Assembly (NCBI GenBank): GCA_013396915.1
Contig: VWZL01001361.1
Coordinates: forward strand, 1,448,740-1,512,739
Length of the DNA: 64,000 bases
Reading direction: 5' to 3'
Origin: Stercorarius parasiticus
Taxonomy: Eukaryota > Chordata > Aves > Charadriiformes > Stercorariidae
Both the position numbers and the translations under genes were made by a program. Of the stretch, positions 11,331 to 24,233 are shown in pieces (position 1 is the stretch's first letter; every line of letters begins with the position of its first letter). The notes beneath the pieces were generated by a model, which was not told the DNA's origin, did not search any database, and saw only the letters and a program-made list of their open reading frames with translations.

Positions 11331-14300
11331 ATGCTCGNNNNNNNNNNNNNNNNNNNNNNNNNNNNNNNNNNNNNNNNNNNNNNNNNNNNNNNNNNNNNNN
11401 NNNNNNNNNNNNNNNNNNNNNNNNNNNNNNNNNNNNNNNNNNNNNNNNNNNNNNNNNNNNNNNNNNNNNNNNNNNNNNNNNNNNNNNNNNNNNNNNNNNN
11501 NNNNNNNNNNNNNNNNNNNNNNNNNNNNNNNNNNNNNNNNNNNNNNNNNNNNNNNNNNNNNNNNNNGCTGTCGCAGTGGTTCCCGGCGCTGGAGGTGCTG
11601 GACGTGAGCGGGACGGGGCTGGCAGAGCTGGGCGCGGAGCTGCTGGCCCTGCCGCGCCTCCACACGCTCCTGGCCAAGAACAACCGGCTGGGCGGGCCCG
11701 GCTCGCCGCCCAAGGGGCTGGGGCAGGCCCCGCTCGGGCGCTCCCTCCGCGTCCTCAACCTCAGCGGCAACCGCTTCGCCGAGGTGCCGCCTGCCCTGCT
11801 GGGGCTGCGCGGGCTGCAGAGCCTCAGCCTCGGCGGCAACCGCCTCCACGGCATCCCGCCCGACATCCAGGAGCTCCGCAGGTGAGGGCAGGGCGCCGGG
11901 CGGGACGGGTCCGTCCCCCGCCCCGCGCCCGCGGGGGCCGGGCCTTTGCCCCGGGGGGACGAGAAAAAGCCCCGGCGGCTGCCAGGCAAACCCGACCGGA
12001 TTTTCTCGCCTCCAAGCCGAGCTCCACCGGCAGCGCGCCTCTGTCTCGCTCCCAGCCTCGGATGTCACTGAGCACTGCTGCTGCTGCTAACGTGTCTCTT
12101 CCCCTTTGTCAGGTTGAGTTGCCAAAACTCAAAGCTGCTCTTTGGGCAGGCAACGGGCCTTCTGCGCTCACTAAATGGGCAACTCTTTCAGGATTTACTG
12201 GTCCTGGGGCTGCCTCGGTGCCGGGGAGGCTCTCCTAATGACAGTGTGGTTGGTATGAGCGTTGACATGCAGAAGGCACTCCATGGCTTTGCTTTAATAG
12301 AGATCTCTAGGTGAGAGCAAAATAAAACCCCTGGTCTCATGCAGCTCATGGCTGCACGATGGACTGCATGGGAGAATAAAGATCTGGTTGTGACTTATGC
12401 AAACAACAGGGTCTTTCTGCTGATACAGCTCCAGTTGCATCAGGGTGCTTGCTGGCATGGTTGGGTTTTTGTTGTATTTCTCTCCACCTATCCAGCTTAT
12501 GTAGATCTGACAGATCAGCTGATATTCTAAAGCCTAGAGCCCCAGGCTGTGCTCAGATGCAGTGGTACATCTGGCTCTGTGGCTGGATCAAACCACCGCA
12601 AGCCAATGACATAGAAACCTGAATCATGGCAGTTGGGAACATTGGTGGAGTGGGAACAGATCTGAGGTGGGACCGGGTATTGACTGCCCACATTGACCTG
12701 GGGTAGGTACTTCTGAAGCCTGTCATCCTCCTGGGTAAGCCGAAGGCCACGTACTGACTCGTATGTTACATGCAGGCATCTCAGTGTGTTCTGCTGGTTT
12801 CTTAGGCCCCAGACTAGTCCCTGTGTGGCTCTGTGCTAAGACTTCGGGTCTGAAATTTCTTCACCCTAGCTCTTTGCCAAGGGACTTGCCAGAGGCAGCC
12901 TCTCTTATGCAAATTCTTGAAACCCTGACCCTAAACAACTGGATTCGCCCCAGTGGCTCAGCAGAGCTGCATCCAGTGGAAGCAGAGGATGTTGTTAGTA
13001 GGGTGCTGTCTCCCACAGTTCTAGGTTGGGGGTACCAGGACTGCTTGAGTGCTGGCAGGAAATGGTTTTGTCCACTGCAATATAATACAATCGGGTATGT
13101 GGCTTTTGCCCAGATGTTACAGCGTGCACCTGTTGAGGATCTGGAGCAATTCTGGGTTAAGCTAAGTATGAGCGATGCTACGAGGCATTTTGAGTGCTAG
13201 AGAATGCCCATGCTCTTCTTGTCAGAGTTGGGATGTGTCCTAGGTTGAGGCTGTCATGAGGAGGAACATAAGCTTTCTCTCTGTTCAGGAGCAGTTGCTT
13301 CAGGGATAAAGAAGGAAAAGAGGACAATGGCACCACTTCATGGAAGACAAGGCCAATGGAAGAGGGCAGTTGTGTATGGGAGATGATCCATGTTGCCTCC
13401 ATAACATGCCTGGTAGTGTCCAGGATACAGTTGGGATCTGATTGTTGTGTCCAGCTCTGAGGCAGAGACTCCCTGCTGCTGCTTACATGCTCTCTGAAGT
13501 TGTGGTTTCTCCCTCTCTCTTTTTTTCTTTTTTCCCCAAGAAAACAAACCTCAGCCCGGCTGCAGCCTATGCTGCTGACCCTGGGTAGGTACCAGGCTGC
13601 ATAGCACTGCATGTGATGCTGTGCTCCATGCTGCACTGCTGTCAAACTGCTGCTGCATGGTTACTCTGCATTGTTCCTCTGGCCTGGCCTGCCCTGGAGC
13701 AAGGCTCCTGTTTGTCCTGTCCTGCAGCTTTTCTTGGGCTGGTCATGCTCGAACCCCAGCATGACAATTCTGAGAGGGCAAATGCGGACAAGGCTATTGA
13801 ACTGTCTGGTTATCGTTACAAAGTGATGTGTCAGGTAGAAAAACTAGACTAGACCCAGCTTGTGTCTGCCGCCCATGTAATCACTGCTAACTCGCTGCTA
13901 ACGTGTCACCATAATATAATTGAACTTTAGCTCAAGATAGCAAATCTGTGCCCTACCACAAGCATCACCTTCTTTACCGCTATGCCATCAGTGACTCCTC
14001 TGTATTTGGGACTGCTTAAGTAACAAAAGGGAGGAGCACACTTGCTTGCCAGAGCTGGGAAAAACCAATACTTTAATATTCCTCCAGAGGGGATCTTAGA
14101 TCTGCTTGTTGAAGCCAGATAGCCAATGACCTCATGCCCTTGCCAAAAAGATAATAAATATGTACTGGAGAGAAACTGCTGCCAGACCCCCCTCCCACTG
14201 CCAACAACAGAGGTGTCTGCAATGTGAGCGTGCATAGTATTCTAGTGCGTAAAATGAGCCTGAGCAAGGACAGAGCAGAGCCAGCTGTTGTGGCCAGGCA

Positions 14301-17300
14301 ACACAGAGGCATCCATTTGTTTCTGAACTCTGGGCCAGGAGTTGGGACCTGATGTAGGTGTTGAGGCTTCCGTTAGCCTCACGGCTCAAGCTGTAAGTGT
14401 CCATCTTGCTGTTGCTGGCAAGGCAAGACTTCAAGCCTTTTCCACATGCAACTGCCCATAAAAGAAATTTTTCTCATGTCTTGTGGTCTCTGAGACCACA
14501 GAGGAATGCAGGCAGCACTTTGACCGGACACGTTCTTCCTGCTGGTACTAGAGTTCCTGAGGCCAGCAGTTCTCTTCTTTCCGTGACCCTGGCAGCTTCC
14601 CATTTGCTCCAGCCACAGATTATAAAGCTGAGAAGAGTTGCAGAGATCTAGAAATACTGCTTATGTATCCAGGGAATGTCTGAGTTCTGATGAGATTTTT
14701 TAAAAAAAAAAACACAAAACATTCTTGTTAACTAAGCCTTATGTCCATCTTCTGCACCCCATACGATTTCCTGTTGTGGTTTTTGAAGGGGTATCGTGTC
14801 AGTTTTGGTGAAGGCCAGGAATACAGCAGGTAAGGAGTCTACGTGGTGAAGTTGAAAGAATAAAAAGCTGATGCCTCTGATCTGCTGAAGGAGAAGGAAC
14901 GTGTTGGCAACTACAAACACAAAGACCCTTGAATGAGAGATGTGTGCCATGTGTTGTTACTCACATGAAGATAATAAATCCACAGCTTTGCAGCAAGCTG
15001 GGATCAGGCGTTTTGTGCAAAACTTTTCCACTACCATGTTCCTGGTGATTTGGCAAGTTAGTGGACAACAGTAAGAACCACAGCCAGTCCTGCTGCTGTC
15101 TTGTCTTACTCCTTCCAGCTTCAGCCATCTGCGCCATCCTTGCCGAGACGAATCTTTGCATGCAGTGCATAACCCTGCATGGAAAGTGAGTTCCTTTCAC
15201 CTGATTATCAGTTACCACCTAGGCCATTGTAGAAGGACCACCTGTAGACATCCTGATGCTTGAAGCTTCCTTCACATGGCTTTATAAGTGGATGATCACC
15301 ATTGCTCTGGTGATGGCAGCAGGATGATGCTGATCATAGCATGCCAGCACCAAGGACGAATAGCCTTTTCTTCACGTTTTCCACTAGAAAAATGCAATGC
15401 TATTTCCTCTGAATTCCACCATAAGTGTCTATGGTGACCTGCAACAGCCTCTTACGTTTCTGAGAAAAGCAAGTCTGGGCCCTGCTGAGGGCTTCTTTTA
15501 AACATGTTGAGGCTGTGCCAGCTCCTGTATGCCTACCACCCCCAGTTACTGTCAGCTAGCAGTGTCAGTACAGTGCAAGACCTAAATTGCAACATTGGCT
15601 GTTGCTGTGGATTTAGAGTAGAAAATGCACCAGATGGGTGAGAGCAGTCCTCTTTGCATTGCTTTCCTGTTTCTTGCCAGATACAAGGTGAGCTTAGCAT
15701 AGGTAGACATAAGCGTCATCTTTTCTGTTGTTCTCCCTCCAACGTTGACCTTGCTGTGCTTTCAGTGTGAGATGTCTCAGTCTCGATTCACAGCCCCCAG
15801 CAGCTCCTGAACTGTGATCTGCGTAGACGTCCCACCCCTGTATAGGTTGCGTACGTCCTTCCTCTGCTCATCCAGCTGGGGATGCGCTAAGGGGCATTGT
15901 GTGTTTTAGTTGCTGAGCTAAAAATGCGGTCATCTACGTGTGCTATTTTGGACACAATTTGTTTGGCAAGTTTGGTAAAGTGCAGCTTCGATCTTCACTG
16001 TCCAACTGTGGCTTTTGGCTTAAGGGTGCATGAATTGCCCTCATCAGCCTGCGTGCTTGGGGAAATGTCTTGCGAGCGTCCCATAAAGGGAAGAATTCTC
16101 AAGAGCTTAGCAAAATACAATCCATACCTTGAATCTCTGGATGTGAATTCTGAGTTTAGTCTTACTGTTCTAGTTAATGCTCTTGCGCTCAGTAGAGCAC
16201 CAGGAGCAGGCAAAAAGAGCTTGGAAAAAGAGACAGGTTCTTTCCAGGCGTCTGCCATGCATGCGCTTTTCCTTCTTGCTTGGCTTCCTCTAGTAAAGCT
16301 CAGTTGTGCAAGGGCTGGGATCAAAGGCCTCGAACGCCTAACTGGATTCATCCAAGTTTTGTCTGAAGGCTTACATGCAATGAAAACCAGAGTACTTGCT
16401 TTTATTCGTGGGTAGTATTAAGCATGTTAGACAAGCATACGCTTAAGCACGACTGTTACACAGTGTGGGAAAAATGGCAAGTGAAGCTTTGATAAAGATA
16501 CAGCATTAGGAAATCTGCTTGCTGCCTCCTTTTTTCTTCCCCTCTTCAAACGTTTTGCAAATAGTTTTCAGACAACCGTTTGATCTTAAATTTGCGTGTC
16601 AGCAAAGGCTATGCAGTTCTCTCAGGAATTAGCAAATCGTAGAACAGGGCTAACAGGAGTGTGTTGTGGGCTGCTTGTAAATTCCTCCCTTGCATGAGCC
16701 TCAAAACTGCCCTGGAAATTTATTGCTAAAAAGTTTATCTTAAAAAGACCTGGAGCTATTTCAGGCTCATTGTTTCTTTTTAGATTACCTATTTAGATGC
16801 ATCTGTTTGATGTCAGCTGTTAAATTTTATCCGAAGAAGCATCTGTGGGGAAACAGGGTGGATTGAAAATTTTAGTATCTTCATTACCAGAAGCATTCTC
16901 CCCTCTAAACATGACTATGAAAGTGTCATGGTAATTGATAGGGTATCAAAAACACCTCTACTGCTCAGAGTGGGCTCTTCTTACTAACCAAGTGTTTTGG
17001 GGCTTTTTGATTTGTTTTGTGCAATATGATGATGACCTGGAAACCTCAAGGACGTACTCCAGCAAGAACGTGCAGTCTCTTGGCATGTTAAATTTTGCTG
17101 CCGCCACCTGAATCGATTCATAGTTGTTTGAGCATTTCCCTGCTCCCTTCCCGTAAGTAAAGTGACTTACACAGCCACCCTACAGCCCGCTGGTGTGAAA
17201 TCCCCTGCTAGAGAGGAGGGACACACGATGGGCTTGGCGTGCCGGCTGCTGCTTGGCAGCAGTTAGTACTGGCTGTGCTGAGTGAGGGGCCTGCTGGATA

Positions 17301-20300
17301 TGAGTCTGAAAGGGACTCTGGCCTTTTATTAGTGTATTTGTAAACATTGCTAAAAGGCAGGAGAGAAAGTCTCAGCCCCTGTTAGTTACTCTGTCAAATG
17401 GGGTATTTTTTTTCAGTTTTTGTTGAGATGGATTTTGTTAGTGTTTATCCCCTCTTGAAACTCGTTCAGCCAGAGCCTGTGTGGCAGGTTGGAAGTACAT
17501 AATTTATTCTAGCTTCAAAAATAGGAACTGAGTTTACGTTCATTTGAGGCTGGTTGCTCTCTGGTTTTTCTAAGTTCCTGGACTGAGTTTTGGAAGTACA
17601 GAAAAAATTCCAGCTCTCCCTGTGTGTACACAGCGATGCACGAGACCTTAGCTGGCTGGTCCAAATGACTATGCAGATTAATGATTGTCAGAAAAACTGG
17701 GTCTCAGTGTGAAAGGTTAGTTAGAAGTATTCACTAAGTTCAGTCTCGTCTCTGATAGGGTCCTCCTGTGAAAAACTATGGTAAACGTTGTAGATTGCTT
17801 CATTAAAGGTGCTCTCACTCATCCTACGGAGCAGCAAACTGCCCAAGTAGGACAGCTCGACGGCCAGCATTGCCTTGGCCTCTAGATACAGGCTTAGTAA
17901 GGCACAAAAATCAGGGCAGGAGTAGATGAGCTAGGAACTAACTGTGGCCCCAGTGGTGTGGTCAGTGCTCACTGCAAAAAAAATTCTTGCCTGTGTCATG
18001 ATTAGCTTTGCTCCAACAATTCTTGGTACTTTAATTTGATGCAGAAATGATTATTTTTAATTTCTCCATCTTGCTCAGCCATGGCTAGGCTAGATCCTTC
18101 TTTCTAGCAAATTATGTTTTGATGGATGGGAGTTACAGATTTCTTTTGGCTACAGAGCAGTATTTCAGTGGAACCTACAAGAATATCTTTGCTGTATTTA
18201 AATAAGTTTCTCTATTGTTTCAAAACCTCCTCCCTGTGCTTTTTTGTATTAAATTTACTATCTAATTCATATCTTAAGTTGATGTTGGAAATTCTGAATT
18301 TGCTGTACTGGCCTGGGCCCAGTGAGTTGTTAGTCTACTGACCTCAAAAAGGTGAATCAGAAGAAAGGTAAAAAGAAAACAATTTTTAAGGAGTCCCTTG
18401 TTGCCACTAAAGGAGTTACCTTGTTTAGTGGATTTCTAGTTAGAAACAGTTTGTGGTCTGATGTTGGGGCTTTATATCCTGGCTAGTATAACGGAGTGTT
18501 TTCATTATAGAGGCTTTACAAAGAATGGATTTGAAAGCTGTAAATAGTTTGTAGGCAGTGTTTTTGCATGCTTAGTTTGTGCAGTAAGCTGGTCTTGAAA
18601 CTTAGGCATTTCAGGCCTTGAAGTGAATTTCAAAAACATTTTTTACTATATATTTTGCACCCTTCTTCCCCTTCCCTGGTAGTATGTGTTTTTACGCAGT
18701 ATGGCTTTATGGGCATTATTGTCTTCAAACACAGAGGATGAAGAGTTAATTATTCACTTTTCCTAGGAAGTGGAAACTTGTACACATCTAAACCTTGATT
18801 AAACATTGAAATCCACATTACTAGAATTCCCTTGCCCAACAGTTTTCAGAGTGGGCTCCAACAATGGCATGGAGTTCAAATATGCCTAGGAATTGTATGG
18901 TCAGCAGTTAAGTCCCTAATGAGAGCCAAGCAGCCTAAATCCACCTTGGGAAACAATGGAGGTTGAAGGAGGAATTTTGGTTAAAACTCAGGGCTTTGTT
19001 AGGGGATCAAAATTTAATTAAAAATAATCTCCCCTCAAGGTGGTCTTTGTACAGCAGCCTTCCTCTTACGCCCACTCCTCACCTACAGGTTGTCTGTGTA
19101 GAAGAGAAGTTACTTTTGAGCAATGGGGGTTTGGTGGTCGTTTTTTTCCTGTGTACTTTCTTGTGTGTTCAGAATAACCTCCAAATGTGTTGTTCCACTT
19201 GATCTCTTAGCTGAAGCGAGTATAGTTAACTTCCTTTCATATAGTCAAATTCGGTTTAAGGTTTAATTTTGTGACTGCTTTGTCAAATTTCAGTTATTTA
19301 TCTTGCCTCCGACATACTCCAAAAAGGTAAGCGAATCCAGGGGGAGGTAAGCTCTGAGAGCATCTCTTGGTGTGTTGCAGAGGTCTGTTCTGTTCTTCGC
19401 TGCTGCGCAAGTGGACCTTTGTGTTGTGTTAGTGGCCCCTGTAACCCAAACGGCTGCTGTCATTGGATCTTTGGAGTTCAAGTTTCTTGTAAGAACTGAA
19501 CAAAATATTCTCTTTCTACCGTTCTTCTCCATCCCACAGGAAGCCTCAGGGAGGAGCTTCTCTGGCGCTCCACACCTGCTGTGGCACAGTTGCAGGGTTC
19601 AGACCTCTGGGTTGACCACTATGTCCCTTGGGTGGTTTGGTTTCTTTGCCAGTTGTGTCCATAGCCTTTGTCAATTGCTGGGGTGAGTTGAAGGTGTGTC
19701 CTATTCCAAGGAGGTTATAAGCTGTTCTTAAAGAAAGGCTGATGGAGCCTGGATGACTTCTCTGTCCCTGAACTGCAGAGGATGCTTGGTGTGTCACAGG
19801 GGACCAGCGTACACTGTAGTTACACAGCTAACCTGAGTATGTACTGGAGATCTTGAACCATCACCTGCAGGCATGGGAAAAAGTATTGTCTGGACGATGA
19901 TTAGCAATGGTGTCTCTTCCCAGCCAGAAGTGCCCACCCAAACTGAATCTGCCTTTGCTCCTCTTCCAGACAGCATCTGAGAACAGGAGAGGAAAACTAT
20001 TTGGCTCTTAAATGGGGACTTGAAGCTATTATGCCTGACAATTTTTCTTCCAAGAAGGGCAGCGATGCACAGCAAATACTGGCTACTCCACCTGGCAGAA
20101 GGGATCTAGTGCCTCTCTTCATTCCTGTCTCCCATCCACTGAGTTTTCGCAGGATGTTCAGTGATTTTTGTTTTTTTCTTTTATTTAGGCCCAAACTGCA
20201 GTTAAGCCCAGCTAATGATTTTGGTAGCTCTGGGCTCCATGAGTTCAGTATACTGAAATCAGTCTATCTGAGAAATGGCATGCATGTACTTACGTGATTT

Positions 20301-23300
20301 AGATGCACTCTGTGCTTTTGTAGTGTGATGTTGTCGGTATGTGAACTGCATCAAAGCAGGACTATCTGCCTCCAACTTCTGCTGAAAGGTTTCAGTTAGT
20401 CACCGAGGAGTCAAATGATACCATAAAGAGCAATCAGCTCTTGTGCGGGGCTGAGACACACGGGATTTTGGGGGAGAGCCACTGCTCTCTTCCTTTGCTC
20501 CTATTGGAACTGAGAGCTCCCACTGGCTGCAGCAGGAGCTGCGTCAGTGCTGCAGACCCTGTGTGCACAAGCTTCTCTTCCTTGGAAACAGGAGCAGAAG
20601 CTTTGCATGTGGGGTTGGTATAGGAATATGTGGTTGTCTGATATCTACCTACAAATGTAATGGTGACTGCAGGAGGCTGGAGGTAAATCTCAACATTATC
20701 TGCTGTGAAACAGCAGCTCTGTTGTAATTTTGATGTGCAACATAGCTTTTTTTTTTCCTTCAGCAAATTATCTCATACATAGTCACCTGTACATTTTCTT
20801 TAAGAAATTTAGGAGATGAGAAGACCTACTGTTATATTAAACTGGAAATGACTTTAATGAAATAATGCAGTATTATCTCTTCTCTTTTTCAGTTTAGAGT
20901 TTCTGTACCTTGGAGGGAATTTCATTACTTCAATTCCACCTGAATTAGCAAACCTGCCTTCTCTAAGCTATCTAGTTCTGTGTGACAACAAGATCCAGAG
21001 CATTCCACCTCAGCTGGCACAGTGAGTATTTACTGTCATCAGCCACCAGCTGTAATTAACTCTTTGAACTTTTCCTTCTGCATGTGTGGATAAAAGCACC
21101 TGGGAGGACCTATTTGTCCTTCAGTTTATTGATGTGACTAGACTTGAACAAGAAGATCCTGAGCATGGTGCACTGCAAGCAGACCATGAATATATAATAT
21201 GGAAATCTCAATCAAAGGGTTATGGGGAAAAAAAATGTCACCAAGTGTACATTTTAAGGTGAATTAATAGGTTTGTACAGGGAGCCCTGAGAAGTACCTG
21301 GGCAACTCGGAAAAGATAAACTGCCATGCTACTGTATTCTTAGTGATGAATGCTTGGTCTGTTTTGTCTTTCACCCAAAGCCTTTTTGTGCATGCTTTTG
21401 TGTTGTACCATCTCCTGTGTTCCCTTGGTGTTTCTTACTCTAGGATCTCAGAATGTTTTAGTATTCGTTAAATCCTACAGCACAGCTCTAGAGGATGAGT
21501 TACTGCTTTATCTGTTTCATAATGGGGGAAAGAGGACACTGTAAACCCTGTATGGGTAGCCTAAGATGGGAGGTGAAGAATTCAGTGTGTATCTGTAACC
21601 CTAAAAGCAATCGGATGACAGTATGGAGTTTTCTGAGTTGGAATTCGATGGTGCAGCAGGATTATTCTTGATGTACAATGTTTAATGATTCCAGTTGTCT
21701 TGTAACTTGTACTGGTTTGAGAGCATCCCTGGACGCTGTGCTGGAGTGTTGCTTTGTGCTTTCTGAGAGGAGAACGCCTCCTCCAAAAGCCAAGAAACTG
21801 CTTGTCACTCATGTCGATGCTAGCCTGGCCTGACCTTACTTGGCTTCTGAGATCTGGTAGTATCACAGCACAAGGCGATACAGCCGCAAGCAATGAAAAC
21901 ATGGGGTTTTCCAGGGTTGGCTGCCTACCAGCAGTCATCTTTAATGCATGAGTGAAAGCAGGTGACTTATTCAAAGTGTTGCATGGAACTGTTCTTGATG
22001 CATGCACTGGGTACAAGGATGCGCTGGGTACAAGGAATCACTGTCTCCCCCTGAAAGCAGTCAGTTCAAATGCTTTCGTTTTGTGCTACCCTTTTTTGGG
22101 GTGTGTAGTGGGAAATACTGAGAGGGACAGCAGCATATTTGCGGCTGCATTTCTTTAATGGGCATTCAGCAAGTGAGCCAAGTTTTCTAGGGCATTGCAT
22201 GTGCTGGGGTAACAGCAGCTCTTTTAGCATGGATTTATGCTTTAAAAGGAAGAAAAGCCAAAGGAAAAGAAATTGGTAAATTGGTAGGAGAGGGGAGAGT
22301 GATCAGGTCTGTGTAATGCAGTTGTGGAATGATTTTGCTTGCACATCTTGACTGGGTTTCTATCTCCATCCTCAGGCTGCATTCCCTGCGTTCCCTTAGC
22401 CTGCACAACAACCTGCTGACATACCTTCCTCGAGAGATCCTTAACCTGGTTCACCTGGAAGAGCTGAGCTTGCGTGGGAACCCACTGGTGGTTCGGTTTG
22501 TCCGTGACCTGACCTACAATCCACCAAGCCTTCAGGAACTGGCTGGACGCACAGTTAAAACTCGCAATGTTCCCTACGCTCCCAGCGATCTCCCAGAGAA
22601 TCTCGTCCGGTATCTGAGCTTGGCCAGCAACTGTCCCAATCCTAAATGTGGGGGTAAGTTCTCCTTAACTGCTCGGCTTCCTGCTTTTACCTGATGGGTT
22701 TTCTTTCCCTCTGACTTGCCATGACTTTAGTAGCTCGGTCAGGTTATATGAGTTGTTGCATCCAAATTCTTTCTGTATTTCATTGGCTCCAGGTCTCCTG
22801 TAAACTTGTCTTTAAGGAACCCTGTTCACTTAGGAACGATGTTCGGAGTTGTAGTGCTGGTTTACTGTATTTGTATGGGAATGTAAGACAGTGTTTCTGT
22901 CGGAGTCTTTGCAGCTCATCCACAGCACTCTACTAGGCTTTTATGGTCTGAAGTTTCTGATCCACCTGCCCTGCTCAGACCAAGTAATGGACAGGAGAAC
23001 TTTTGCCAGCACTTTTGCTGAACAGCAAGCTTCACTTCATAGAAAAGCCTGGAATAGTTGGGCTTAGTTTGGCTTAATGCTTAATCTTTATCCAGAGTAA
23101 ATGATCTGCGCGTTCGGCCTTTAGAAGATTAAGGAAAAAAAAAGAAATCATTAATTAGTATCTACCCTGCCGTATCTGCCCTCTATAATGCAGTCTGTTA
23201 TCTTATCTCCTTGTAGGACAATATCAAAGCATGCTCTGTAAACAAAGATGGAAGGGCTGGAACTTGTGTTGAAAGGGAAAGATATTTTCCTTTTTTAGAG

Positions 23301-24233
23301 TTTTGTACAGCTTGGCTAACAGCGGATTGGTTTTGCTCTTTTTCACTTTTCCTTGTGAACTAGCACAGTACTGCAGTATGACTCTAACACTGCAGGAGAA
23401 GAGCTTACTCCAGACCAGCTGGGATTTAAAAACACCGCTGGAAACTTCTGAAAATGTCAGTGTCTAAAATCACTCGCTGTGACAGGAAGAGAACCTAATT
23501 GTGTGTTACAGTAATGCTGTTGCCATGGAAAGTAGCATCCAAACTCAGCATGGTGACTTCACTCAAGCAGAAGAAAAGTAGAGCTATGAAGGTCTATTTG
23601 TGAATGCATTTTTGCTAGCTGGTAGAAGAGGTTTTACAAGTTTGAAAATAGAGTAGATGAATTAATTTGACATTTGAGAAGTTTGCAAATTCCCAGCAAT
23701 TTCTCCCTAGTGGTTAGAAGAAATTGACAAATTCTTTGTAAGTAGCTGCCCTGTGTCTTCTCATGCAGAGTGTGCCATTCTGAATCACCTATCAAATAGA
23801 GTTTTACAGGATATTTTTCTTTTTACTAAGAAAAGCAATTTCACATTTCCAGAGGTGTCCTGGTCCTTTCTCTTCCTCCATTATCCCTTGTCCTTCTATG
23901 TCCAGTGCTGTGTCAATTAAATCCTAATTTGAGTCATTTGCACCAGACACAACAACCTTGCAGAGCTTACAAATTTCTCCGCACAGGGTCTCTTATGTTG
24001 TTATTGTCCCCTCTGCCCTTACAGGTGTCTACTTTGACAGCTGTGTCAGACAGATCAAGTTCGTTGACTTCTGCGGGAAGTATCGCCTCCCCCTGATGCA
24101 CTACCTGTGCTCCCCAGAGTGCTCCTCTCCCTGCAGCTCTGCCTCCCAGAGCTCGACTTCCCAGAGCGAGTCTGACTCTGAGGATGAAGCCAGTGTCGCT
24201 GCGCGCAGGATGCAGAAAGTCCTTCTGGGATAA
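11331..24233 (+). CDS. LRRC58: Leucine-rich repeat-containing protein 58 (four exons, N-terminus in gap)
   Basis: The coding exons are (gap)11567-11881, 20893-21021, 22376-22653 and 24025-24233; phases join perfectly and all junctions are GT-AG. The translation matches human LRRC58 along its length. About eight LRRs are visible, for example LEVLDVSGTGLAEL, LRVLNLSGNRFAEVP, LQSLSLGGNRLHGIP, LYLGGNFITSIP, LVLCDNKIQSIP and LSLHNNLLTYLP. A Cys-rich module follows (NCPNPKCGG, then SCVRQIKFVDFCGKYRLP and LCSPECSSPC), and then a Ser/acidic tail (SQSESDSEDE) ending MQKVLLG. There is no signal peptide or membrane segment in the visible part, so it is probably intracellular. From memory, recent work links LRRC58 to cullin-RING ubiquitination of cysteine dioxygenase; nothing in the DNA shows this. 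Confidence 0.95.
11338..11566. other. Assembly gap (229 N) over LRRC58 exon 1
   Basis: A run of N in the GC-rich promoter/exon 1 hides the LRRC58 N-terminus and possibly the start codon. The ATG at 11331 is in frame with the exon 1 translation if the gap length is exact. That would put 79 codons before the LSQWFP segment, against about 62 in the human protein as I recall it, so the true start may be inside the gap. Confidence 0.95.
11567..11881 (+). CDS. LRRC58: LRRC58 exon 1 (3' part)
   Basis: After the gap the frame reads LSQWFPALEVLDVSGTGLAE through LLAKNNRLGG to IPPDIQELR, ending with AG|GTGAGG. The split Ser codon AG|T is completed in exon 2. It is very GC-rich, unlike the later exons, because it lies in the CpG island. 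Confidence 0.93.
11882..20892 (+). other. LRRC58: LRRC58 intron 1
   Basis: The 9-kb intron runs from GTGAGG to a T-rich acceptor (CTCTTTTTCAG). No interspersed repeat is recognised with confidence. It contains an unexplained 172-codon + strand ORF at 15897-16415 (see findings). The other ORFs are short and overlapping. Confidence 0.85.
20893..21021 (+). CDS. LRRC58: LRRC58 exon 2
   Basis: Encodes LEFLYLGGNFITSIPPELAN then LPSLSYLVLCDNKIQSIPPQ, two LRR units, 129 nt. The donor is CA|GTGAGT. The split Gln codon CA|G is completed in exon 3. Confidence 0.96.
21022..22375 (+). other. LRRC58: LRRC58 intron 2
   Basis: Runs from GTGAGT to CATCCTCAG. A small tandem duplication of CTGGGTACAAGGA occurs around 22006-22036. 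Nothing else is recognised. Confidence 0.85.
22376..22653 (+). CDS. LRRC58: LRRC58 exon 3
   Basis: Encodes LHSLRSLSLHNNLLTYLPRE, the last LRR (EELSLRGNPLVVRFVRDL), a linker (YNPPSLQELAGRTVKTRN) and the first cysteines (NCPNPKCGG). The donor is GGGG|GTAAGT. Confidence 0.96.
22654..24024 (+). other. LRRC58: LRRC58 intron 3
   Basis: Runs from GTAAGT to CCCTTACAG. No repeat or gene is recognised. Confidence 0.85.
24025..24233 (+). CDS. LRRC58: LRRC58 exon 4 (last coding exon)
   Basis: Encodes VYFDSCVRQIKFVDFCGKYR, then LPLMHYLCSPECSSPCSSAS, then a Ser/acidic stretch and RRMQKVLLG before TAA at 24231-24233. It is nearly identical to the human C-terminus I recall. Confidence 0.96.

Larger units (their letters stand above)
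11040..12080 (+). promoter_or_regulatory. LRRC58: CpG island / LRRC58 promoter and exon 1 region
   Basis: GC content and CpG density rise sharply from about 11040 to 12080, surrounding the first coding exon. No TATA box is obvious, as expected for a housekeeping-type CpG promoter. It contains the TAACGG repeat cluster (11154-11247) and an assembly gap. The transcription start cannot be placed because the gap falls there. Confidence 0.75.

Noticed and set aside
11091..12068. 325-codon minus-strand ORF across the LRRC58 promoter and exon 1
   Set aside because: It contains the 229-N gap and is antisense to a real exon in GC-rich sequence where stop codons are rare; the translation is low-complexity Pro/Arg/Gly.
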